64,000 bases of DNA from Nigrospora sphaerica (taxonomy: Eukaryota > Ascomycota > Sordariomycetes > Amphisphaeriales > Apiosporaceae). Shown piece by piece: positions 12,898-24,460 of this stretch. A program made the position numbers and the translations under genes. The notes beneath the pieces were generated by a model. That model was given only the letters and a program-made list of their open reading frames with translations, searched no databases and was not told the DNA's origin. The stretch is taken from positions 1,798,001 to 1,862,000 of the forward strand of contig JAGVVL010000002.1 in assembly GCA_018287875.1 (NCBI GenBank). The letters run 5' to 3'. Each line of letters starts with the position of its first letter. Positions within the stretch are counted from its first letter, which is position 1.

Positions 12898-15594
12898 CGT
12901 GGGCGAGGGTGGATAGGGTCGGGGAACGTCAAGGTCGTGGGTCGCGGAACTCGATGGGCGCGGGCGCGGGCGCGGGCGCAGACGCAGCAAAGTCGATCAG
13001 GCGATGCAACGGCGCGCGTAACCCGTCCGACGGACTCTCTGTTCCCGCCCATGCGGCATGTCTGTTTGGCACCCTGACGCCAGGTCTGGGTCTGGACGTC
13101 AGGGTCCGGGGCTGCGTCTGACTACGGTTTTCCCTCCATCGCGTTCGCGCCTGGCCTTTTCGAATGACGATCACGACACAAGGATCTCTGGCTAGGCTAT
13201 TTCGGGCACGAGGTGTGGGTGGCGCTGCCGTCCCTTACCCCCTGTCCCCCTTCCCCCTGTTGGTCTGGTCCCCTGTCCCCTCCCCTGGCCTCTTTTACCC
13301 TCCCCTCCCTGCCTTCCACCCTTCGCCGACGAACTCTGTGGTGTGGGGGTTCATGTTGGGGTCAGGTGTCGAGCCACGTCCAATCACGACCCGTCGTGGC
13401 ACTCCATCTTTCCTCTGTTGATACCATCGTCCTCCTCCATTTCCCGTCTCTATCAAACGACCTCCTCGCACCACAGCTCCCCTCCCCTCCGCTTCTTCCT
13501 CCTCCGCCCGGTCTGCCTACACGAAGGGACCCTGCTGGCTTCCACACCCATCCCCGGCAACCTATCCGCCCAACCGCCCTGTCGCCAGCCTATCCCCGCC
13601 TGACCAAGAGCCGTCCCGTGTCTCTCACGGGCTCGCGCGCCCTCCGGATGGTCTGGTCATAACATGCTTTGGTCACCACTTTCCTACCCGCCTCCCCACC
13701 GTCGACAGCTCCCCCGGACCGCCGCGTCGCCACTGCAACGGTACTGGCCTGGTATTACTTGCCGTCGATGCGGACCGCCAGCCTTGAACTGCCCGGAGAC
13801 CCCTGTACCCGAAATATATACATGCACGCCCTCGAGACAGCGCCGCCGGCCGTGGCTCAGCAGGGCGGCGAAATCGTCATTGGCCACCTCCTCTGCCGGT
13901 TTCGGACTGCCTCGTACATGGCTGGGTATGCACAATCTCTCGAGCCTACCCGTCCAGCTTCCCAGATGCGCCGACAGGGGGTGAAGGGGGCGGGGAGGGC
14001 ATGTGCATGTGCATGATGCATGCGCAATGTTTCTGCAGCGTCTCCTCGTCTCCGCAGCTCTCTATCCCTGACTACACGGCAAGTCGCCTGATTGGGCCGC
14101 CAAACATCCCGGTCGAACCCGAGGGTCGTGCCCTCCCGGGTATGGCGGTCCTGCGAAATTCGCCGACGACGTCGGGCGCGCGGGCTCGGCGACAAACGGC
14201 GCGCGTTCCTCCAGGATATCCGGGTGCGGCCCCCCAGCGTACACGCAGCAACCCACTTTGGGATCCGGCAACCTATCACATAGCCTGGTCACACCGAGTG
14301 CACGGCATACTTGTCGGTCTCGGTTGCCGTCACGAGGCAGAAGTGGTTATGAAGATACGAGCAATGGCGCCTCTCACCAGTTTGTGTCATGGGAGCCGCA
14401 ACCCTTTCGCTCCGGACGCCGCCTACCGGGCCCTTGTTATCCGATGGGACCGCATACATGCCCACCCTCCCCCCATCCACGACCCCCTTTTCCACTGCAC
14501 TCGCGGTCGTGTGGTCTGCACGAAATGCTTCGTCCCGCATGCTATTTTCCCTTGCATTTTTGATTCGTCCATGTCTGCATCATCATGCATGCGTTTTGTC
14601 GCCGCTTATCTCTCGCCCTTCTCATGTCGGTGTTTTTGCTCGCGTTCTCGGGATAGAATAGCCGGACGGTAACGGCTTGTTTTCTGCGCAATGGGCTGGG
14701 ATCGTCGTTTTCACTCATAATCTCTGCTTCGCGTCCTGTCTGTCGGGTTGACCTGTGTTGGCTTTTGGCTGTTGTGTTTTCTTGGCGAACGGTGTGGGAT
14801 CTTGTTTAGACGGACGGGCGTGGAAGACGGCCTCTCCCTAACAGACAGGGGATCGAAGAGGTGCATGGAACGGGACAGAAGAGCCTGGGAGTGTTTGTGT
14901 GCAAGACGCACCCAAACATTCCTCGACGGTCTTTGGTATCTTAGCTAGAGTGCATTATACCCCTTTCTTTACCACACTTTTCAGGCCTCGTCCCGACCTC
15001 GGGGGGAAAAAAGTCATTGCACCGCATGTAAGGGTGGGAATGAAGAGACACAACCAAAAAATTCCGGGAAAGCTCGGCTGGCGTTCTGGGATGGGGGCTT
15101 CGGCACTTTGGGCGGTTATGCATTTGGTTGCGCAATATCTTTAACTCAGCAGACAGCACAAATTACATAATTATAATTTTGGTTCTGCCACTTCCAAAGT
15201 CTCCCCTATGCCAGTCAGACTGCTGCATCACTTTCATGGTTCCTCTCGGTGGTGGCACAGATTGGTATTTCACCCCCTACCAGTACGGAAAAGCATCCGA
15301 GGACTTCGAGGGCCCTCTGTAACCTAGATAGCAATATGGAAATGCCCGGAGCACAGATACACGTGGAGAAGGCTCCCGCCGGCCGCTTGGCTTGATCATC
15401 TGGTATCGCAGAGCCACGGAAGCAGCGCTTCGTTCAGGCTGACGATTTCTCGTACTGCTTCCTCGGGGAAAATATCCCGGCCGACGGAGAGTACTTCTGG
15501 AAAAATCCGGTACAGCCCGACTGAAGTGGTACATACAACGCCGTGCTGGAATTAGGAAATCTCGGCTAAGGCTCGCTCCCAATTGATACGTAGA

Positions 15595-15619
15595 AATTCG
15601 AAGGCTTCGCCTTCGAATT
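15595..15619. repeat. Perfect 25-base palindrome
   Basis: Two 11-base arms (AATTCGAAGGC and its complement GCCTTCGAATT) flank a 3-base centre. It sits in AT-rich, gene-free DNA. It could be a short foldback or a relic of an inverted-repeat element. Confidence 0.75.
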
Positions 15620-15762
15620 AAGGAAGAGGCGCACACGCGAGAGAGAGAGCACAATAGATAGGGAGATGGTTCCATTCGGCTATCTAGGTCTAATTCGTTA
15701 CTTAATTTTCGTTTAATTCCGTATGTCATGACACCCTCTTTGCCCCCTCTCGTATAATACCA

Positions 15763-15810
15763 GAGAGCGCACGAGAGAGTGCACGAGAGAGCATACGAGA
15801 GAGCGCACGA
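15763..15810. repeat. 12-bp tandem repeat, four copies
   Basis: Four near-identical copies of GAGAGCGCACGA (with variants GAGAGTGCACGA and GAGAGCATACGA) are followed by a partial copy. The unit length is a multiple of three, so it makes a repetitive shadow peptide on the minus strand. I see no gene around it. Confidence 0.75.
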
Positions 15811-16136
15811 GACACACGAGACGGGTAACTCACTCGATCTCAAACGTTGACAGTTGTTTTCTTCCCCTACGCGGAGGGGTGTCCTCCGGGGGCATCTGCA
15901 GTTGGCTTTTGACCTGCGATCGGCTTCCCTCCATCGCCACCACCACCACGACGATGCACCGCGCACCACCAATATCCCCGTGGCTCAGCTGGTTACGATA
16001 AACGAGGCCCAAACGTCGCACGCTTCTAACCAATGGGATTTACGGCCCTGGGTCTCTTACTAATGGGGGGTTTCTGGCCTTCGGAATAGAGTTTTCCTTA
16101 GCGTGCTGGGGAAGCCCAAATGAACTGGAATGCCAG

Positions 16137-16192
16137 TAAAGCTTCGCATAGAAAATGTGAAGTACTTCACATTTCCATTAAGCGAAGCTTTA
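16137..16192. repeat. Foldback hairpin with nested perfect palindrome
   Basis: Outer arms TAAAGCTTCGC (16137-16147) and GCGAAGCTTTA (16182-16192) are perfectly complementary. Inside them lies a perfect 22-base palindrome, AAATGTGAAGTACTTCACATTT (16153-16174), with no loop. Only short unpaired segments separate the two stems. The structure could extrude as a cruciform or be a degenerate MITE-like foldback. No target duplication was identified. Confidence 0.75.
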
Positions 16193-18755
16193 CCAATAAA
16201 GAATTTTAGAATTACTGACGAAAAACTAAACAACTGCCGTCGGCACGGCCCCCGTTCCTTCATTACCGCGCGGACGGACGCAGGTCCAACCACCCCCTTC
16301 CCCTCCTTACGCATTGATCTTGTTAAACACTAAAGAGGGCATCGTGCGCACCACCATGCGCCGCATGCGCGCGAGCTACCATTACGTCACCGCCATGCCC
16401 AAGAAGAAAACACGGGAGCGGGTACCAGAGTCCCCGTCGTGGCATCCGACCGTTCAAAGTCCGTGAGTTGTTTGTGCCGACAAGCTGACTATGAGACATA
16501 CCAGAGGTGCTGATTGTACGTTGTCCAGCACCGCTGAACACGAATCCAAGGTTTGGCTGACCGAGCTGACGGAATTGGGCCCTCTCCTCCCCGAAGGTAT
16601 CGCTACTGTTGGTGTCTCAACGGTCCCCCTGCCTTCCTGGATACGCTCGCCGGCCTCTCAATTACAACCCGGTAAACTCGCCAGTGCGAGCCGCGGGAAC
16701 ACGTCGACTTTTGACAGCGAGACAAGCTACGGTCTCAGTCGGGACGGTATTACTCCCCCAACAGAAAAAGGAAACACCACATACGTCTGGTGGCAAGGAC
16801 CGGGTTGGAGCGAGATTGACAACATGAAACACGCAAACAACCATTGTCCATCTTCTCGAAGCGCGGGTCCCTTCTCCGTCCCCGACGCCCCGTCTGTGGC
16901 CTTCGCTGCGCTGTCCGACATCCCATGGCCCATTGGGGGCGCGCGTATCCCGCTGAGCGGCCCTCGAGAGCCCCCCCCCAAGCAAAAAGGGGGTGGGGGA
17001 TGGCAGGGGACACGCAATAACCTTTTTCTTCTCGTCGGCCCAGCCACCATCGTGGCCGGCAGACCCTCCCCCGGGGGGTGTGGCCGAGACACTGGTTACT
17101 TACCCTCTGTCTCTCCCACCCACGGCGCCCCCCCCCCACGTTCGGGGTGAAGAGTTGTCGGGTGGCGCAGCGAGACGGACTGACGTGGACAGCTGCCTGG
17201 GGTCGCTCCAGGACGACGCCCCCGAAAGGCCAAGGAAAACCTACCGCCACCTCGGCTGGGAGTCGGGAAACGAGGCCGAGGGGGAAGAGCCACGTCAGCG
17301 CATCTCGCGCCGTCGCCCCTTGTCTCTCCCGTTATCGCCGCCGCCGCCGCCCCGGGGAGCGCGAAGACAGGCCGGGGCGAAACTGGGGAGAGAAAGAGGG
17401 AGAGACAAGCAGTGACGGGGGCGCCTTACACGTGGTCGTGCCTCCCGACGGCTTTGACCACGGGACGACGGCAGCAGCGACGGTACCATCGAAACCCCCC
17501 GCATCATTCGTCTGCGCCGTTGGCCTCGTCACGGCAATGTCTCTCTGTTTCTCTCCCTGCGTGCACATGTGTGTATGTGTGTCTCGCCTTGTCCGCCTCG
17601 GTGACAATGGGGACCGGTGATGCGCTGTCCGGTCCACGTCGGCAGGTTCCTGCCTACAGATGCGTATCCTAGCTACCTATAGGCATACATACGTCCTTTT
17701 TGGCGTGTGGCCCGCGTCGAGGTACAGGGAAATGGGGAGGGCGTGGGCGTAGCGGAACTCCCGTTGTAACTCCTGACGCACAGGTGGCAGCCGCAGACAC
17801 CCCCCACCCCCCTCTCCCCGAGACAGGGCGTGCCAATAAGTCGACATTGACCTTCATGGTGACACGCCCCTCGATTGAGCGTCGGAGGTACTGGGCAGGT
17901 ACAGTACTTAGATCAAGGGAAGTTACAGCGGTGGCAGAGGGGGCGTCTGTGGCGGATAGCGGGGAGCGGAGGCATTTCCCCGCCGCCGACGGGAGGAAAA
18001 AAAGGACGGGGGCGTCCATTTCACGAAAAAGCGGGAGCACTGTTCCGTTGAGATCGGCCTGGCCCGTTGAAGGATGAAGGATGGCCGCTGCAGAAAGGGA
18101 GAAGTCAGGGGGGCATTCGTCAAGAACGAGCCCGTCTTTGGGGATAGCTTCGTATTGATTATTCCGCAATTTAGCATTGAAAATGCTACTCCGAGACGCA
18201 CGTGGTTAGAAACTCCGTGTTTTCGTCTTCGTATAAGCGTGATAATCCCTCCACCGACGGCCTAGGCTTTAGCGTATCACGGGACTATATCATGTGACAT
18301 TGTTCAAACCCAATCCCTACCTCAAGGCTTACGGAGCTTTTCCCATGTCCTTTCAAGGGAACTGCTACTATTTTCACTACTAGAAAGAAAGATTTTATTC
18401 TAACCGCTTCTTTCACCTCACGTACCTGTTCAGAAGACAATTTGGGAACTCGTATGTCGGTAGTAAGTATGCACACCCGCGAAGGAAATGATAAGCGCCT
18501 TTCAGGTCCTATTTCTCTACTCAACCTCTTGCATTGCGTATACTGAATTTTCAACCCCTTACGGGCACGCGGATTCTTTTCATAACGTAAATATAGTGAG
18601 AGACGATTGTTTTTGTTCTTATGTCCGCCAGCCCCTGCAGTGCCTCACTGGCATTTCAAACTGGGAGGTTCCCAAAGTATGTCGTCATAAAATATGAGGG
18701 TACCTTGTCTATTATGAAAAGCTATTGGAAAATTTCCATCAGCTGCCGGCAAATC

Positions 18756-21452
18756 TCACATCGCGGACAGTGGGAGCTCAAAGTTGTCATCACTATCGAA
18801 CGCGAAATCAGGGATGCCAGTAATGTCGAAAAAGGCATTCTGGCAAATCAAGATTTAGTGAGTATCCAGTCGGGTATTTTGCGTCAGTTTCAACTTACAG
18901 TAAGTTCCATTTCAAACGTGACGTTGTCTTCGGAACTCTCGTCAAAGTTCACGGCCGACGTGTCCGCTGCACCGTCACCGAGGTGACCTTTGAGCACGTC
19001 TAGCATCTCCTCGAATCCCGTAACAGCTTCTTCGACGCTGGCTTGGTAGAGCGTCCCGGGATCCTGACCTGCGAGCAGGCCCTCCATGTACTTCCTCAGG
19101 CCGGACAATACCACGTAAGCTTTTATGTTGGTCTCGCCCGCCTGGACACGCCGCAGAGACCACTTCCTCATATCACGAAAAGCCCGTAGCAGATCAGGCC
19201 GCGGGGAGAAAAGGCCCTGTAATACGAGGTCAGAAACGGGTGGATTGCGACTTAGGGGCGAGGCACCGGGCATTCCCCAGTGGTCACAAGACCAGGGAGC
19301 CAAAAGGCTCCTATACCGCCTGAAAGGGTTAAGATCACTTACAAACCCATTGGCGTTCTCCTGAAGCTGCGTGTAAAGATCGAACACAAGTACAAAAATG
19401 GCTTGTCCGATGGCGCCGCGCAGGGTTCCGGCTGTGCAGTCGCAAAGGCGACTCAGGTCAGTGCCGGGAATCAAAGAAGCAGCTCCTATGACATCGTCCT
19501 CGTGGTAAAAAGAGGCTCGAGGCGAGGCGGCACAGTAAAGCTTGAGTGCCATCTCAACAGCCATGGTGCGGGAAAAGGCGTAGGCTGGGTTTTGTATCGA
19601 GTGCTTGAGGTAGGGCACATGGAGGGACAGTAGGTAGCGGCGGAAGACGAATTCGACATAACTTTGCTGAAAGGCCGTGAGCTGGCGAGCTCCGAGGCTG
19701 CCAGCGGTCTTCATAGACGCGATGACGGAGCGATACATGGCCTGGAGCTGAGAACTCAGACGCAGTATATCCTCATACTGCCCGTCCTTGGAACTCACGT
19801 CATTCAGGAGCCTAGCAATGGCCAGACGGAGCGGGAAGCTCTGCCGCAACGCCAGTGCTGCCGACATGTCGGTGATCCCCCCTCGCTTCGGGGCGGGCAC
19901 ATCATCCTGGCAGGTCTCGTCAAGTTCGGCGTCGTCGAAGTCGTCTGGACCTCTCGTGTCCGTATCGTCTAGGGGAATCAACGGTGGCCCCCCCGATACT
20001 ATGCTGTAATTTAGGCACAACTCAAATATCGTGTTCCACAGGCGGCGGCGCATCTCGGAGACCAAGCAATTGGTACGCGGCAAGTGCCTTGGATCCCGGT
20101 GTAGCCCCATGATCATGGCGGAGCGCACGATGGAGCCGACGTCAATCCAGACAAGGTCAGCGCCGACACCGGCCGACTCCCGTGCCAGACAGAGTAGGAT
20201 CATGTTCTGCAACCCCATGATAGTTAATTTGGACTTGTTGGGTGGTTTGAGAAGCCAGCACTGGGCCTCGTAAACCCAGCGAATCGCCAAATTTCTCTGC
20301 GAGTGTACAGAATCGTACACGGCGCTGCCCACGGCCATTACCAACTGCAATTGGATGATAAAAGCCGGGTGAGCGCTGGAAGGTGGGTGTTGCCAAAACC
20401 TTTCGTACTCGGCCCGAAAGGACGGGACGTGCAAAATGCGATAAACGGATTCATAGGTCCGCAGGTAGCCTTCGACGAGTCGATCGGCGATGAGGCGCGG
20501 CGGTATCTCGAGGCCGAAATCGAAGCCGAGAGTGATAAGCCGAGATGCCTTGAGGTCTCGCGCCATCATCTTGGCCAGGGATAGCATGGCCGTCACTTTG
20601 CACCGCAAATACTCCGGCTGACTTTCGAATACTTCAAGAAGTGGCTTCAGCTGGGTGGCGGGTTAGTTTCCTGGTCCCACAAGGCTATTGGTGCGTGGTA
20701 GCAATTACCAAGACGACGAGGTTCATCCAATGGCTGGCACCAAAATACCGCGTCTTGGCCATGACACTCCTGTGCAGGGTATGGACCTCCAGATCGTGGC
20801 CGTGTTTCCAATCGGGATGGTTCTCGGCGCTTTTCTCATGGGCGCGTAGAATCAGGGAGGGGATGGAGTTGACAGTGGCTGACGACTGTGGTTGCGGCGG
20901 CGGCGGCGGCTGCTGCTGTTGCTGCTGCTGCTGCTGCCGTTGCTGCTGGGTGTTGGCAGCGACGGCGTCTTCCAAGAGGCGCTCGAGCTCCTTCACCCGA
21001 TCCAGCAGGGTTTCGACCCGGCGACCCGACAGGTCAAGGCCACGAATGGAGGCAGACGCGGCCGGGGCCAAGCTGCTGGGCGATGGTGCCGAACTATCCC
21101 GGGCGCCTGCGGGGGAGGGCCCGAAACGGAGAAGAGAAAACTCGGATGGAGAAAGTGGCGCTGTCGTCGGGTTACGGGCGCCACGTTGCGGTCGGTGGTC
21201 GCTTGGCGGCGGCGTAGGCCCAAGACTGGCATCGGCCAACGTGGACAAGTCCGGCCGGCCCGCGGCTCGCTCTCGCAGCCTTGGGTCCGGCTCAAAGACG
21301 CAGTCTCTGTGCCTGGACCGGGTGCAGGCGCCGCATGGCCAATTGCGGTCGCAGCGGATCTTGGACTTTCGGCACGAGACGCAGGCCAGGGCCGGGCGAC
21401 GGCGGCGCTTTCCAGGCTTAGGCCGGGGCATTGCATCTCCGGACGCATCCAT
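18756..21452 (-). CDS. Zn2Cys6 fungal transcription factor with fungal-specific regulatory domain
   Basis: Exons on the minus strand: 20709-21452, 18899-20650 and 18756-18839, giving about 859 residues. The zinc cluster has cysteines at residues 24, 27, 34, 40, 43 and 51 (spacing 2-6-5-2-7), preceded by a KRRRR basic stretch. A leucine-rich linker (VKELERLLEDAV) and a Q/P-rich tract encoded by CTG repeats follow. Exon 2 contains the Fungal_trans-type middle region, including RCKVTAMLSLAKMMARDLKA, YRILHVPSFRAEYERFW and GLHRDPRHL. The 58-nt first intron (GTAATT to CAG) and the 59-nt last intron (GTAAGT to CAG) both keep phase 0. The last exon adds 27 acidic/aromatic residues, an activation-domain-like tail. 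An in-frame stop just inside the last intron would otherwise end the protein at 18890. Such proteins bind CGG-type motifs; the target is unknown. Confidence 0.85.
20911..20950 (-). repeat. CTG/CAG triplet repeat coding for polyglutamine
   Basis: CTG triplets on the plus strand read as CAG on the coding strand and encode the Q-rich linker of the zinc-cluster protein. An adjacent P-rich run follows. The tract is likely length-variable between strains. Confidence 0.8.
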
Positions 21453-22592
21453 GGTTGCGAGAGGCTGCCGATATTGGTCCTGAATGTTCCAAGAAGAGTG
21501 CCGGTAAAACAGGGCGGCGACGACATGCGGGCTACATTCTCGTGTGCCGGACACTCCGAGTTTCTCCCCTTGACCGATGTGAGCTCGGGTTCTGGATTCG
21601 GGTCAGTACCTAATTATCCCCGAGCCCGAGCAGCAATTGACGCTGGGCCGGTGCTTATGCCCGAGTCTTGGCACCTGATCTACCGAGTATGGCTACATGC
21701 ACGTACATGTACATACGTACCTGTAATACTTACTAATGGATGGATGCCGATTCCCCAATGCCCACGCGACCAATTCAGATCTCCAGATTTGCAATCTCTC
21801 CCGAGGTGCCCGAACAAAGATGCAGGTAACAGATGCGTGGGCGCCCTGCCAGGGGCAAGGCTTGGTTTTCACAACCTCATCCGTCTTGGCTCGACTTTGC
21901 AAGACTCGACGATGCGGTTGAGATTTCGCGGTCGCGACGTCATGATTCTGCAGCAGTCGCGCCCAGCCGGCGGGCGAGCACGACAAGGGCATCTATTCAC
22001 TGTCGCCATCCATGCGGGATCGTCGTCACCAACACCACTCTAGGACAGATCGAGAAGGTCGCGGCAGGGCCAGTATGCCTCTTGCCACCAGCCATGCACG
22101 GGCCGCGAGCCGCCGAGGCTTATCGTGAGCCTCTCCCGCCGACGCCGCGGCGCCATTGGCCACGGGCCCCTCTCTCAGCGTTGCGTGCTGAAGCGCCGCA
22201 ATTCGTGCAGCTTGGCGTGCATGGTCGCCCGGCTTGGACTGCTCGAAATGCCGGATTCAAGCACCGCATGCCGACTATGGTAGCAGCCAAGCCCCTTGGC
22301 ACTTGCCCTCTTTGCAACTTGCGCCGCCCCATTCCAGGTTGAGTAGGTGCTGGTCTGGCCGTATGACAAAGGGATGCCCATTCGCTTCTCGTCATTGGTG
22401 CCACGCCAGGGCGAACCGGCCTACAATATCCGGCCCAATCTAGGGTAGCATCAGAGGGGAAACTGGCGAGCCGGCATCTTGACGATGTGCATATAAAGCG
22501 CTCGGCCAGGCTGTAGACGACCGCCGTCTGTTCGCTCCCCAGGTGCCCGGAACCGTACTCTCTTTTCGATCCCCACGACCGAAGTCGGCAAC
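21453..22592. other. Divergent promoter region
   Basis: About 1.1 kb between two divergently transcribed starts. I see no supportable gene. A TATA element lies near the right end. Short ACGTACATGTAC-like alternating sequences occur at about 21700-21720. Confidence 0.6.
22492..22498 (+). promoter_or_regulatory. TATA box of the LVIVD-type gene
   Basis: TATAAAG lies about 95 bases upstream of the ATG at 22593, a usual distance for fungal core promoters. Confidence 0.6.
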
Positions 22593-24460
22593 ATGAGATC
22601 CCAGGCGTGTGTAGCCCTCTTGGCGGGATGGCAGTCTGCCGTCCTGGCCAAAGAGATCCCCAACCCGGCCCGAAACGCCCGCTACGACAGTGGCGAGGTC
22701 CACGAGAGCATCATGGCCTTGAAGCACGTACGAGGTCCCCCCCCGGCACCAACTATATATGCAAGCAATGAGCTGACGCGCAATGGTTTTGTAGGCCACG
22801 TGGGCTGCCCAGGAATCCAAGGGTTTGTGGGACGCGACCATCTACACCAGCCAGGATGCCGCTGCGGGTCCTGTGCCCTGTGTGGATGGCTTCGCCGAGG
22901 TCATCCCCGGCGACAGGAACAACACGTTCAAGTGCAGCAACGTAAGGCTCCCAAGATGGGCCCGTGTTTCCAGAGCCCAGCGCTGACGAAAGATTCGGCC
23001 AGATTGATTTCTACGACTTCAAGAGCCACGCCGACCTTGGCAGCCCCATGGGCGGCGGCTCCTCGTCTTGGGGCTGGACGAGCCCCGACGGCCGCGAGTT
23101 CGTCGCCGTGGCCCAGCGGGACGGCGCCGCCTTTGCCGAGATCAACAAGGACGGCAAGCTGGTGTACCTGGGCCGCCTGCCCCAGTACACCACGGCTCAG
23201 CCTTCCCTCTGGCGCGAGCTGAGGGGCTACAAGAACTACATCGTCATCGGTGAGTCGTCAGTGCGCTGGCTTTGGCATGGGACACGGTGCTAAGATATGA
23301 CGGCAGGTTCCGAGGCCGAGAAACACGGCGTCCAGATCTTTGACATGTCAAAGCTCCTTGACGTTGACCCGGCCAGCCCGGTGACGTTCACCAACGAGAA
23401 GGACCTCACTGGCTACTGGAACGGCCTTCCCATCGGCCGCACCCACGTAAGTTTCCCGTCGCCGGACAAAAGACAGCGGCTGACACTGCCTCCGCCAGAA
23501 CATCGTCGTCAACGAGGAGAAGGAATACGCGGTTGCCGTGGGCGCCATGCCCCGTACCTCTGCCTGCCGTTCCGGCTTGATTTTCATCGATCTGAAGGAC
23601 CCCTCCGACCCCTCCTCTCCCGGCTGCGCACCTGGCGATGGTTACGTCCACGATGCTCAGTGCCTTGTGTACCGCGGCCCCGACGAGAAGTACGACGGCC
23701 GCGACATTTGCTACGGCTACAACGAAGACACCTTGACGATGTAAGTGCCTACCCACAGCTGCACTGCGTCCTCTTGGCGGCCGCCCATACTAACACGGCC
23801 CCTCCAGCTTCGATGTGACCGACAAGAACACGACCAATATCATCAGCCGTACCAGCTACGAGGGTGCCGCCTTTGTGCACCAGGGCTGGGTCCTCGACGT
23901 GAACTACCAGAAGTACCTCGTGCTCGACGACGAGTACGATGAGTACGACGGCACGGGCCAGGGCGCCGCCGGCTACCCCATCACCTACTTCTGGGACATT
24001 ACCTCGCTTGAGGCGCCGAAGCAGACGGGCTTCTACCGTCATGCGCGCAAAGGCATCGACCACAACCGTACGTACATGACCATCACCCCCCCTCCTCCCA
24101 AAATAACAACAACAAAAACAACAACGTACACCTCCTCGGCGGGACAAGGCCGGAGGCGAGGGCGAAGCGCCGGGCTGACCACGGAATCATCGTTTAGAGT
24201 TCGTCGTCGACGGCTTCGCCTACCAGTCCAACTACGCCACGGGCCTCAGCGTGCTGGACTTGACGTCGATCCCCGAGGACCCCACGGGCGGCAGCGTGAC
24301 CGAGGCCGGATTCTTCGACATCTACCCCGAGGACGACGACGCCGAGGGCGGCGGAAAGGTCGCCTTTGTCGGCACCTGGTCCCACTACCCCTTCTTCAAG
24401 AGTGGCTACATCCTTGTCAACACCATTGAGCGGGGTGCCTTTGTCCTCAAGAGGCAATAG
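22593..24460 (+). CDS. Secreted LVIVD-repeat / choice-of-anchor-B-type protein
   Basis: Seven exons fit the frame: 22593-22727, 22795-22941, 23003-23249, 23307-23446, 23499-23740, 23808-24067 and 24198-24460, giving about 477 residues. All junctions are GT-AG and the phases match. Residues 1-19 form a signal peptide ending in AVLA. The body repeats the pattern of beta strands ending in statements such as VQIFDMSKLL, LIFIDLKDPSDP, LTIFDVTDKN and GLSVLDLTSIPED. This is the LVIVD-type beta-propeller signature known from bacterial and fungal extracellular proteins. There is a charged DDEYDEYDGTG loop that may bind metal. The family has no established enzymatic role. The protein is probably secreted or wall-associated. 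The family is recognised from repeat phrases, not a search. Confidence 0.8.

Larger units (their letters stand above)
12688..18755. other. Intergenic region between Medusa-type gene and Zn2Cys6 gene
   Basis: About 6 kb without a supportable gene. The first part is CT-rich and probably holds the 3' untranslated region of the upstream gene. From about 15100 to 16330 and 18100 to 18750 the base composition shifts to AT-rich compared with its surroundings, which suggests old repeat insertions. Within it lie a G run, a perfect 25-base palindrome, a 12-bp tandem repeat and a 56-base hairpin, listed separately. Confidence 0.6.

Noticed and set aside
20892..22043. 383-codon plus-strand frame across the zinc-cluster gene start
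   Set aside because: It is antisense to exon 1 and rich in Leu/Arg runs from the CAG repeat. It has no domain and crosses the divergent promoter.
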